Below are positions 1-11,700 of a stretch of DNA of 64,000 nucleotides, piece after piece. The position numbers were made by a program, and so were the translations under genes. Under the pieces are notes generated by a model. The model searched no databases, had not been told where the DNA came from, and was given only the letters and a program-made list of their open reading frames with translations. The number at the start of each line of letters is the position of its first letter. The first letter of the stretch is position 1. The DNA comes from Branchiostoma floridae (taxonomy: Eukaryota; Chordata; Leptocardii; Amphioxiformes; Branchiostomatidae). The stretch covers positions 18,164,760 through 18,228,759 of the forward strand of contig NC_049983.1 of NCBI RefSeq assembly GCF_000003815.2, given 5' to 3'.

Positions 1-10
1 TTGTACTTAC

Positions 11-2594
11 GAGCAGGATCGTCGCAGTCTCCCTGCTCTTTCTTGTCCACGTACTTCAGATTTCCCATATGCAGGATGCCGGCACAGAAGTCGTAGACAC
101 TGTTCTTTTCCTCATTCTTAAAGCCCAGGATGTCGAAACCCTCGTCCGTTAGACGCATCTCCTCCTGGTCGTCCATACCGGCCACGGTGTACACACCCTC
201 CTTCACGAAGTGGTACACGGAGGGGTCCGTGCCAGTCATGATGCGCTCTGAAGTCATATATTAAAACTATTTTAGAAGTTTTCATATCAGTAAAGGATAC
301 CACTATCCGTCGTTAGTAGTTCTATCAATCATTTTCGGCTTACTCATTTACTGTACTTCTATTCTCCAGGATGTCAACGATCATACTTACCCGTGACAGC
401 CGGGATGCCGTTGGACATGATCAGGAAGAAGATGTGGTAACCACGCTCCATGCCGGGCAGCTGGTCCACAACACGGGACTTCTCCAGCAGATCTGTTATA
501 AGGAGACGTCATGCTGTGAGTGTCATTTAAACTTACAAATAGTAATATTTTAGAGTTATCTATTGTGATATTTGTTTGAAAGTTTTGTTTTACACGAGAC
601 GTCATGTTTGAAGTGCCAATTTTCGTGTTCAATTCTGATTTAGATTTTCTACGTAGAGATTGCAGTGATACTTACAGCTCTCGATGTCAGCTCCGGACAG
701 CTTGCCAACTTTGGTGAAGTGGATACGGATGAATTTACCCTATATGAAAGACAATGTAAAAAAGACAATTGACCAGATATACAAGAATTCCTTTACATAA
801 CGATATGAAACGAACACTTTGCAAACAGTATGAGGAATAAAAGAATGCAAATTAAAACCATATTTCATCGCAGAACCTCCGTCGTTTACAGTACAAATAC
901 AAATAGTAGTTGTCTAATACAAGGCTTAAGGACAAATCAGTGCACGGAAGTACTTACGAATCGGGAGGAGTTGTTGTTCCTCACAGTCTTGGCGTTACCA
1001 AAAGCCTCCAGTACAGGGTTAGTCTGCACGATCTGCTCCTCTAGACCGATCTGGCAGCAAAAGAAATGAATTTGGTAAAGACGAGTGTTGACAAAAATGC
1101 ATAGAAGTATAAAAGGAGGGTGAAACTAACACGAAGCAGCCATGAACAAATGAGATAATCAGACTTTAATTAGATTATAGTTATTGGGATGTGCGTGCAT
1201 TTGTTGACAGATACTTTGACGTGTGTAGCGAATTTGACGGAAACGTTTTACCTTCTTCTCCTGGCCACCACCGGGAGTTCCAGCAACCATGGCCAGGTAC
1301 GCAATAACCTTCTTCGTGTTCTCAGTCTTCCCGGCACCAGACTCGCCACTGCAGTAAAGGCAAGATTTAGTAGAAACGTTACAAAACGCCAAAAGGTATT
1401 AAAGTTACGCTTCAGATAGAATCGGATCAAAAAGGCAGTAATGTTCAACTTTTTAAACCATTAATGTATAGAGTATTAAAAATTCCTTACGTGATGAGGC
1501 AGGATTGGCACTGACGCTCTGACACCATGTTCTGGTAGGCATTGTCCACCACGCAGAAGAGATGGGGCGGCACCTCCGTACGCCTCTTGCCGCGGTACGT
1601 GTCAACCACGTTTGCGGTGTAGATGGGCAGGAGCTTGAAGGGGTTGATCACGACGCAGAACAGGCCGGAGTAGGTCTGTAAAAACATTGCGCATTTTAAC
1701 AAAGATCTTGTCTCTTAATGACACAAAGAGCAACTAGTTGATAACCATAGTAAACCAAACACCCATATCTTTGAGTCTCAGCAGATAAGACATTGCGTCT
1801 TGCTCCCATACAGGTAACAAAAGCGAAACATTTATCTTAGGGGCAATGTTTTTTTGTTGTTGTTGTTCTTTCCCTATAAAAGAAATATTTGCTTATCGCT
1901 GTACATATCGTTAACACCTGACGTGGATGACGATCACGATAAAGAAAAGAGGATACTTACGTAGATGAGAGTGTTCTCATAACGCTCCCTCAGGTTACCC
2001 AGCACAGCGGCCTCGTGCAGGAAGGTCATGTTCACCATGTCATCTGCGCAGGCGAACTTGGACGGGTTCTGTGGCAGCAGCTTGGACTTCTTGACGACAA
2101 CAGTCTGGTGGCAAAGGAAGTTTCATAACTTCATAAATTCATGTCTTCAAGTACACAGAACAGGATAATGTAGTATTGTTGACCTTGACAAATCGCAACG
2201 ACCCGAAATACTAAAGTATTTAGTACTATTGTGAGATTATACACCTCGACATTTCCACAAACGAAGAGTTTTGAACACATATTATTGAATATTGTCACGA
2301 ATGAAAACTTTTGATTAAGGAAAGAGATATAGGACCAACCTGTTGCTATTAAACCACACGTAAATTGTGACAATCACAAGAAAAACTTACCGCTCCTCCA
2401 GCAGCCACGCAGGTGACGTCATCACCTTTCTCGCTCTTTGCCTCGACCTTGACAAAGATCTCCTTTTTATCAGGAGCCCAGAAGTTCTTCTTAGGATCGT
2501 AGGGAGCCGTCTTCAGCTTTCGCATCTCATCTGGTTTACCCGCAAGGAACCATTCGGACGGCTGGTCCATGAGCGAGGGACCGTAGGCAGGCAT
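11..2594 (-). CDS. Muscle myosin heavy chain, copy A, 5' part (first 375 codons)
   Basis: Class II muscle myosin heavy chain, the actin-based motor of thick filaments. The gene is cut by the left window edge. Coding exons in transcript order: 2391-2594, 1961-2104, 1491-1675, 1252-1348, 958-1050, 676-739, 391-492, 11-247. All are flanked by AG/GT and match copy B exon for exon in length and phase. Visible are the MPAYGP start, the SH3-like N-terminal domain, the P-loop GESGAGKT (residues 179-186) and switch I NNNSSRFGKF. Differences from copy B are mostly conservative (VEAKS/VEVKS, GGQEKK/GGQERK, TKVGK/TKIGK, EEKNS/EEKSS). The ATG at 2594-2592 is the family start, placed in exon 2 behind a non-coding exon 1. 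The gene lies head-to-tail downstream of copy B on the same strand. The motor C-terminal half and rod are not in the window, so whether copy A is intact cannot be judged; nothing seen is broken. Confidence 0.95.
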
Positions 2595-3086
2595 GGTGGC
2601 TCTTTGGTTGGAGACTCAGACCAAGGAGAAACTAAGAGACACTGCAGCTTGGAAAGGAGGGAAAAGAGTCAACAGAAAGTTTAGTACAACTTGAAGAAAA
2701 CCAAAGGCGTCATACAATATAAAAGATCAAATGAAAGATGTTACATGCAGGAAAGGGTGGTTGAGCTGAATCATTTGGTGTGAAAGAATCGTCAAAATAA
2801 GAATATAAACAGTTTCAAAATGTGAAACCATTTCGGCGCAAACGATATTCTGGCAAACATATGAATTTCTGGTATGTTTGCATAACGAGTCACGGCAGGA
2901 AAGAATTACATTAATACGTGTCATATGCCTATGATAGACACGTTGCAGCTGACGAACAAATCAGACTCATTCGGCAAGTTTAAAACCCCACTTTGGAATA
3001 AATAACTCGTCTAAAGGATCCCCTCCCCCCCTGAACACGTGAGTCAAACGTACACTTGAAGGCTCACGTCTTCTTCAAACACTTAC

Positions 3087-3339
3087 CTTCAACTGGCAAA
3101 GCTGTGAAAGATCAGTGCCCGTCCCTGTCTTATATACGCGAATCTCATGAGTGTGAAATGTCAAAGCAATGTGCCGTTTAAGGGCATGGTAGCATGTGTA
3201 TGATGTTCTATTGGTTAGTTCACAATTATGTCCTTTATTCTATTGGTCACTTTGTTAATTCGATGTTCAAGTCCATCCTACAATCTTAAATTAGTAAACT
3301 TGACATTGCACATTGGGCGCTTTTGGGAGCTAATAATAC
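3087..3339 (-). promoter_or_regulatory. Myosin copy A promoter and non-coding exon 1
   Basis: A short non-coding exon starts near 3105 and ends at 3087 with donor gtaagt. It splices to the 5'UTR part of exon 2, whose acceptor lies at 2641/2642. A TATA box, TATATAAG on the minus strand, lies at 3129-3136, about 25-30 bases upstream of the inferred start. Inverted CCAAT boxes lie at 3210-3214 and 3242-3246. The sequence CTAATAATAC at 3330-3339 resembles a MEF2 site with one mismatch and recurs at the same relative place in copy B. The exact transcription start is inferred from TATA spacing only. Confidence 0.7.
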
Positions 3340-6300
3340 TGAAATGAAAACAGACCCACATGCCCTGAATTTTCATGTATTTTTACTGTTATTGGGAGGC
3401 CGGGAAGCCGGTGCCGTATAGACTACATGGTACTGTTCCGCGTCTAGAATTTCCGAAGAAAAATAGCGTGGTGCCAAGTTCACATTCTCCAAATTGCAGG
3501 GTATGCGTAGCGTCGAAAGTTCGTCAAGAAGGTTATGGCAAGCAGTTAACGTTTACAATATATATTTCACATGTTAACACTTCTTTGTGTTAAACGGAAC
3601 TGTACGTGAGGGAAACGCAGGTGTGTGTCAGCTGAAAACTCAAGCTTTAAGGTAAATTGATGTTGGTTGTTAGTCTTGTAACCTAATATGAGCGAGACGA
3701 CGTAGGCATCAATGTAAACGATGTGTAAGCTAAGGAAAACCATTTTTGCAGTATATCTACACTTCATTCATTGCAAGATGTTAAATGATCTAATCTGTGC
3801 TTCCCAATGAGTTTTACTACTGAAGGTGTGTGATATCAATGCATAGATAGTATAGTACTGTTTGATCAGATCAAGATGGCTGACCAGGTCGACCTTTTCG
3901 ACTATTTGTAAAAGGGATACAGTTCGGCTTTCTGCCTTGTAAACTGTTCTGTAATAGTATTTACAAGCAGAGCTATATTTTGCGGATAAGGACGGGTATT
4001 TTTTTGAGGTTGCCAGTCCAAAATGAGGTCACACAAAATGTTCGTTTGAAAAGAGGAATGTCCATGTTTGAAATATCTTTGACCAACCAGTTGCTCTCTT
4101 TTGCAGAACTGCCCCCATATGTGTTGAGTCATACATAACTGTGGTTCTCCACATAGGTTCTATGAAATATGTTCTAAAATTGCTAAGACTGACACAGCTG
4201 CTCTCTTGGCCATGTTGGGGCGTCATCCCGTAGCTTATGAAACCTGACGGCCTGTAACCTGCATCCTGAGTGTTCTAGGTACTGAAAGGCTGGCGTCAAA
4301 ATGTAGCTAAGGAGCATTCTTGGTGCAAACTACATTGTAGACCATGTGTTATTCACTAAAATGTATTTCCTCATTAGAACACAGGGTATGTTCTATGTAA
4401 GAAACTGGATAGTGATGCAGACGTTACCCATTTACACTGCTGTTGAATATTTAAAATACCCTGTTTAAAGGAGGATCTATGAAGCTATAATGGATATGAT
4501 GTTTCTTACATCAAGTACCTTGTATCGTAGAGGTTTTCATTTGCTTCTATATCTTTGTGCAACAACATAGGGAAATGTCAAGCTTCGATTTCGTATTAAT
4601 GCTCAAGAGTTGGACACGAAAGCGTTTGAATAAAGTTTGAATTAAGTGGTGTTGGTTCCGTTTGGAACTAATCTGGGCGTTATTGTAGCTCCAATGGGAC
4701 ATTTGAGTGACTTGTATATTGCAAAGAAAGGTGAATATGCGTTTTTAAGGGCTTTCTTTTCCCACCAGTTGCATTCCTGTCACATAACTGTCCCCACAGT
4801 TGTCTCGTACTTGACTTGAACTTCGCACGGCAAACATAACTGGAGTTGTCCACATAACTGATGCCAAACATAGTCTTAAGTTGCTCAGATTGACACAGCT
4901 GCTCTCTTCATCTCAGCAGTTAACAGCTAGGCTTAAGTAACAAAACGCACACGACTGTGTTTTGGTGTTTACTTCAATATCATAGCAAAACGTACTATTG
5001 CAGCGCACTGTGGTCGTGAGAACGAGTAAGTCAGTCTCTCTTTCTACATTGGAGTTTGCTCCTACGTTCCTCATCATTTCTGATATAATGAGTTTTCTGT
5101 GATGTGATGTGATGTGATGGTATCTTGTATAATGTGATGTAAAAAATGACCAATGTTACTTGTACAGGTTGTTGAAATGTAGGCTTGGCAAATTGTTAGA
5201 GAGTCCTTTCGGTTAAATCGTCTGGAAGAGGAAAACGGAGTTGCCAAAAGATAAAGACAGATGTACAATATTACCTTTGCTTTATTAGGTAAGATCATCA
5301 TTTGAGAGCTTCGGGATACATACAACACTATCATTTTTTTTAGTTTTTACGGTTTCAAACGGTTTAGAGAAAACGATGATCTAGACTATCAAGCCTTTGA
5401 TGTACACCTCAAGTGTACATGCATTCCTGTTTCAAGTGCACCGTTTGTTCTGTATGTGTCCAAACTAGTTCTTACTGGAACTAAGCGCTCCCGGAAAGTA
5501 ATGCAATGAAAACCTGATGTCGAAACTGACAGGCAATAGGCTGGATACTAAATGTACTAGGTACTAGCTGTAGCGTCCAATTTCTTACCTGAAGAGCATT
5601 TCTGATCAAGCTGCAGACACATATATTTATGTTCTATGTATTTCTTCCTATTAGTAACGAAAAGCTTCGATCTAGACATTTGACGTTTTCATTCGTGTGT
5701 ACTATTCATCCATCTAAATATTCAAAATTTTCCACTTAACTGCTAACGTTACTTGTATAAAACTAAAAATGACAAAAGCCTTGTAGCTGGAAGATTTTTG
5801 CGTGACAACAAGTCGAAATATCAGCAATCAGATCGTATTAACTGTCTATGTGTTGCTCCCTACGTCTTGGTCGCGAAAGCGAAAGCTTTGAAGTTGTTCT
5901 GAGTTTGTACGACTTGACAGACAAAGGATGTGGGGGACAACAGTAAAAGCAACAAAAATATTAAAGCGACGTTGAAAATCTGAAGAAATGTGGCTCCAAA
6001 AATAGTTTCAAAAGCGCTTGAACTTTCACCGTAGGGACAGTGCATCTCATGTTCATTTACCGATTAGTGGCATTCTTTTTACATACCTATTCCCGCAAGT
6101 GTCTCGTAACTGCCATGAATTCGCCATGTCATACATAACTTTAGTTCTCAATATAACTGCCGTATGTGTGAAATATGCACTGCTTGACACAGCTGCTGTT
6201 GTCGTCAAGGTTAAGGTAGAATACGGACCAATATTAAACATGCACCAATCTTTTATGGGATTTATACTATAGCAGAATGCGTTCAGTTATGATCGTGTTC

Positions 6301-8604
6301 AGCCGCAGTCGAACAGGAAAAGTGGAGGTCAGTGTTAATTCTCTAGTAATGTTGATTCTGTGTTTTCTGAATGTAGATTTGGTAATTTGGTCAGATGTAC
6401 ATGGATGGCGGGATAAACTAGTCTTTGAAATATTTTGTGAGCACGCAGAAATGCTATTTAGTAAGTAGCTAATACGCCGCAAGTTAGGAAATGGCTTCAT
6501 TTTCTTGGTTTCAAACTGATGTAACATGTCAGGCATATTTCTTATAGTACTATGATATACTTTTCCCAGGACGCGTTACTTTATACCCGGACAACACTTA
6601 CTTCTTTTTCCACATCTGAACAATTCACGATAGTTGCATTTAATTTCGGCCTCATCACTTCAAAACATAGCTAAATGCCATTGAATCAAACGTCTGAGCC
6701 TTTTCCTAACTATTTCATTTTGTAAAATAATTCATTTTCGGGTTCGAAATAGTTTTAGTAGTTACCTTGGAAGCAAGGGCTTACATGCAAACTGTCATAT
6801 CTAAAAAAAATGAGGAAATAATCGGTGCTTAAACGATGTGCATGAAAGACGAACGAGTCAATCTTAGTCATATAAGCTGTCCTTCCATGAATTTGATAAG
6901 GACTGAATATAGAAATATGGTATCAACAAGAAAAGGCAGTAAAGAAATGTCAACATCAAAACGCCGATTAAATGAAGTTAGGCATGTCCGACCTGACGGT
7001 GATGCAAGTTCAAGAACACTGTGGCCAAACAGTATAATTAGAAGTTTTATACACATCAAAGGTCTTTAATGGAACGTCCTGAACTTCAAAGTGCAGAAAG
7101 ACTTGAATCATTTACCGGGGCCGGATTGTGATGACGTTGACAGTGATCTATGTCTAAGGGAATGTCAGCACCAGATGCAAGACTACCTTATGTCGAGTCT
7201 GACATAGTTGGTGCCTATTTTAGGAATCTAAGAAAACAATGACAGTCCATGTGCAATGTAACGTATTTACTGCGATCCACTGTGCTCTTCATCTCTGTTT
7301 TTGTTGGATTTCTGGTGGTGAATGTCTATGGTTATATTTCATTGTATTGTTCGCACCAGTTGTTGAAATGACGGGTGCTTGCCTCTGGACGTTTGTGAAG
7401 TGCCCCTGTGCCGAGCATTCACTACAACTAGCCTATCGTGCACTCTGGGGTGATTGCTCGTACTCGGACATTGATCGAGCAACCTGCCAAACCTCTGCTG
7501 CCAAACCTAGCTAACCTTTGAGCATTTACCTCATGGTGACTTGGTAACAACGAGTTTCAATGTACCATTGTTCCAGAAATTTGAACACAGGTTGATGACG
7601 CTGGTATGTGAAATATTGACTTTTTGTTTGTGTTGTTCTTAGGTAACTGGTACCCCGGTGCAGCAAGGGTGAGAGAGTATGTGTGCCTACCGATTCCGAG
7701 TATGCAGAATGTCATCGGCGCTCGCCGATGGACCACCAAGAGTCGGTATGACCACCAATGTGTTTTTGTACGTTTTTGTACTATGTTTGTATATCAAATT
7801 TATCGTCTGACCTTGTCTGTCCTTATCCCAGAGAGTCCCATATATATGTTCATGTTTAGTCCCCGCTTAACAACAAGTCTGGGGTTCTCACACTCAAAAC
7901 GCACCGTGCAAAACGTCTGGTGATCATGACACTTGATGAGCTAGGCCATTTTGTTAACGGATACACATATTACAGACCGTTTCAATGAGAAAATCCCCAG
8001 ACTGATTGTTCAACAAGGACTACGGCATGAGAGCCGAGGTATGAGAGCCGAGGTAAAATAACTAGAATATTTTGTTGATACTAGCACGCTTATAGTAGTG
8101 TTAGTTAGAAATGCGGCTTGGCTCTGTATCCTTTTCAGTCCATCGTCATTTCTGTATATGGATCCCATACTGTTGCGGCAAGTTCCATCAAACTAGTGTT
8201 GTGTATGCAAGTGCTGTTTTTGCATTTGCTGGGCATACTGTGTATGTTCACCCTGTAATGACTGTAACCGAATGTACTTTCCGCTACGGGTGTTCATTCC
8301 GTCAACTTTTGTCCCGTTTAGAGTTTGCTGTCTTATGAACTATTAGTTATCTTCACAGAATAGGGCGTGCTTTGATTAGTTTCTGGAATGTATGAGGTAC
8401 ATTCGGAAGATTGTGTTATTCTGCTTTTGACTGACTTGTATGGTCTTTGATTTTTGCTCCAATGTTTGTTTCTGCCAAGTTGCTTACAGGCCTCTATAGT
8501 ATATGTGATGATCTGTTAACCTCTATGATCTAGAAGTATCTTTTTTCGTTGATCCATTAAGCTTAATATTAGTGACGACAGAGAAGGTAGTAGTGGGATC
8601 ACAT
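3340..8604. other. Spacer between the tandem myosin genes
   Basis: No exon-like sequence with homology was recognised in this 5.3-kb interval. Open frames here are short, lack splice context and resemble no family I know. It holds three diverged copies of an E-box-containing repeat (listed separately) and a short (GTGAT)n run near 5100-5120. It is the upstream side of copy A and the downstream side of copy B, so any cis-regulation of copy A most likely lies here. Confidence 0.6.
4083..6200. repeat. Three diverged copies of an E-box-bearing repeat
   Basis: Copies lie at about 4083-4208, 4765-4910 and 6070-6200. All share ACATAACT-type words (4133-4140, 4833-4840, 6133-6140) followed 50-60 bases later by TGACACAGCTGCT (around 4190-4205, 4891-4905, 6185-6197). 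The last word contains the palindromic E-box CAGCTG. They may be old dispersed repeats or a multiplied muscle enhancer unit; the sequence alone does not decide. Confidence 0.5.
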
Positions 8605-8720
8605 TTTATTGCAGGATTTAGATGAAATTACCAACAGATGAAACGAAAGACAGAGCAGGATAAGGTAATCAGGAGTCTACGATAGCACAAAGTGAATCGA
8701 TTTCACGGCTGGTTGTCGGT
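8605..8720 (-). promoter_or_regulatory. Myosin copy B 3'UTR and poly(A) signal
   Basis: Downstream of the TGA stop (8721-8723), the minus strand carries a canonical AATAAA at 8605-8610, giving a 3'UTR of roughly 130 bases. No other signal lies closer to the stop. Confidence 0.8.
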
Positions 8721-11700
8721 TCACAGTCGGGACTTGGACTTCAGCTTGTTGAGGGAGCTCTCGGCGATCTCGGCACGCTCCAGGTTGTCCTCGTACTCGT
8801 GCTGGGTCTTGCGGTACTTGGCCATGTTGGACGATGCCTGCTCCTCCTGTGTCCAGTAAAAAGTGATTTAAAATTATGTCAGGTGAGACGATAGAAAAAG
8901 CATTTCGAAAGTTCAGGTCACGAAAATGTGTTGTTTAGAAGGGGATACTTACAGCCTCCTCCACCTGGCGCTTGAAGGTCTTGATCTTCAGCTGCAGCTT
9001 CTCGACCAGCTCCTGGATGCGCTCCTGGTTCTTGCGGTCCTCGTCGGCCTGGAAGCTCATCTCCTTGAGACGACGCTCGTTCTTACGCAGCTGCTTCAGG
9101 TCCTCCTGGTGCAGGCGGCTGTGGTGGGCAATCTCGTTCTCCAGATCGCGGATCTAGTAGATCACAAAACGAAGACGGTGGGTATTAATCACGTAGGTTA
9201 TGAGTTTGTACTGATAATCCATCTGCTATTAAAGTAGCAAATGATTAGACAGAGCAGCCATACTCCATGCTTACCCTGTTCTCCTGCTTCTGGATGGCAC
9301 GCTTGCCTCCCTTGAGTGCGATGGCCTCAGCCTCATCCAGGCGGCGCTGCAGGTCCTTCATGTTGGCGTCCAAGTTTCGCTTCACCTTCTCGGCGTGCTG
9401 AGAGTTCTCCTGCTCCACACGCAGATCCTCAGCCATACGGGATGTCTAGTTGTAAAGGGGATCGCTTTAATACAGAACCCTATTAATTGAGACATTTTAA
9501 CTCCCATGATAATTATCACAAATATATAGAACAAAACGTCCGTTTGTGTTCATTTCGGAATTAATGTTATCGTTTGAATTGTATAAAAGCAAGGTATAGC
9601 CGAAGTAGGCAATCTATACATACATCAGCCATGGCTTTCTTAGCCCTCTCCTCTGTACTCTTGTGGTCACTGATGACCTCTTCCAGTTCGGACTGGATCT
9701 GCGACAGGTCACCGTCCAGCTTACGCTTGTGTCCAGAAAGGGCTGAGTTCTGTGTGCTCAGCTCACTAAGCCTCTCGTTGGTCTCCACCAGCTGAGATTC
9801 AGCGGTCTTACGAGCTCTCTCTGCGTTGTCCAGTGCACTTCGCACCTGAAGTGGAATATGTCAGGCAAAGCGTGGAGATTCTCAGAATGTGGATAGGGAT
9901 GATTAAGATTTGTAAGGATGATTTTTCTTCCGGTCGTTGTATATTGTAAGAATGCCATATTTTTAGTGTGTTGTTCCTCGTTAAATCTACAACTTACATG
10001 TTTCAGTACATGTACCTACCTCATCGCTCTCGCTCACCAGCATCTGGCACTTGCGCTCAGACATGTTGTACTGCTCACGGATCTCATCACGCTGCCGCTG
10101 TTCGTCGTCGATGGTAACCTATAGGGATAGGAAGCTATAGTCAATTTCTTTACCTTATTTAGGAGTAACATTCACTGGCAATTTCTTATGTGATACAAAG
10201 ATCTTTTCCTCATTAACAAAGATGACAAGATACCTGCATTTCCTGGATTTGGGAGTGCAGCTTGGCAATGGTCTTCCTGGCCTCAGCGTTCGACCTGTTG
10301 GCGGTCTCCAGCTGAACCTCAACCTCGTTGAGATGGCCTTCCAGGAATTTCTTCGCTCGTTGTGCTTCTCCCTTTTGTTTTGTCTCGATCTCTATAGAGG
10401 CCTGCACGCTATCCATGGCACGAGCCTGGTTTTTACTAGAGCATTAAAGATATAAACTGCATCAAACGTCTGGAAAATCGTAATGGTAAAAGTAAATTTA
10501 CACCTAGCTTAGGACGGGGAGTAACTGTGATAAATGGCTCTACTCAGTAGAGGCTCCTCTATTTTTTACAAAGACAAAGAAATGTGTGCTGGTCTTTTAA
10601 TCCCCTCTTTTCGATAGTTGACAAATCACCCCACTCACCGCGAACTTTCAAACTCCTCTTCCTTTTCGGCGATTTTCTTCTCGATATCTCCCTTCAGCTG
10701 AGCCAGTTCAAGCTGGGTTCTGACAACCTGTGAGAAGAGCCGTCAAAATTAGTGTATTGAATAAGATATTAAAGCATTCCCAAGCATTTGTTTATTTGCT
10801 GCATCGCGTACCTGATATATTTCAAGTTCGTTTTGCTACCTACTTACTTTGCCCTGTTCAATCTCAAGAGCGCCCTCAGCCTCGTCCAATGCGTTCTGGA
10901 GCTCCTCCTTTTCAACGACCAGGCGCTTCTTGGTCTTCTCTAGTTCGTGGATGTTCTTTGCACTCTCCGATAGTTGGTCGTTCAGGTCGTTGATTTCCTC
11001 TGTTGAGAGAAAGATCAATGATTACGTAAACCATACATAGTGAAGGCTGGCGGAAGTGAGCCCGGCCGACAGTATAACAAAATAGTTTTTTGTTCCAATA
11101 CATACCTTGCAAGACCTTATTCTCCTTCTTCAAGGCATCAAGAGCCTCCACGCCCTCGTCGAAGACATTCTTCAGCTTCAGAAGCTCGGTCTGGTAGGCG
11201 CGATGTTCCTTCTGGGATGCTTCCAACTCGGCGCCCAGAGTTTCACACTTCTGCCTCCACTCGGTCATCTGTTTGTCGACCAGACGCTGCTTCTTCTCCA
11301 GCTGAGACGCCAATGTGTTGGCCTTTTCCACATCCAGCATCAGGTCCTCCACCTCGCCAGCCAACCTGTTCTTGGTCTTCTCCAGGCTGGCACACTTGGC
11401 GTTGGCGGACTCAACCTGTTCCTCGGCGTCTTGCAGACGGGCTGCCAGCTTCTTCTTGGCCTCCTCCAACTCCTCGGTCCTCTGGATGGCGTCGGTCTCG
11501 TACTTGGAGCGCCAGGCCGCCACCTCAGAGTTAGCCTTGGCCAGATTGCGCTGAATCTCGGACTTGGCCTCCTGCTCCTCCTCCAGGGACTCACGCAGAG
11601 CATCGCAGTCGGACTGAGTAGCACGCAGCTGGTGAGCTAGGCCGTTCTTGCCCTTGGTCTCCTCCTCGAGCTGACGTTTGACTTCCTCCATCTGTTGTGT

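Noticed and set aside
11107-11640. 177-codon leucine-rich open frame on the plus strand
   Set aside because: It is the antisense of the 611-base rod exon of myosin copy B; the heptad codon pattern keeps the opposite strand open. Several other plus-strand frames between 8900 and 14300 have the same cause.
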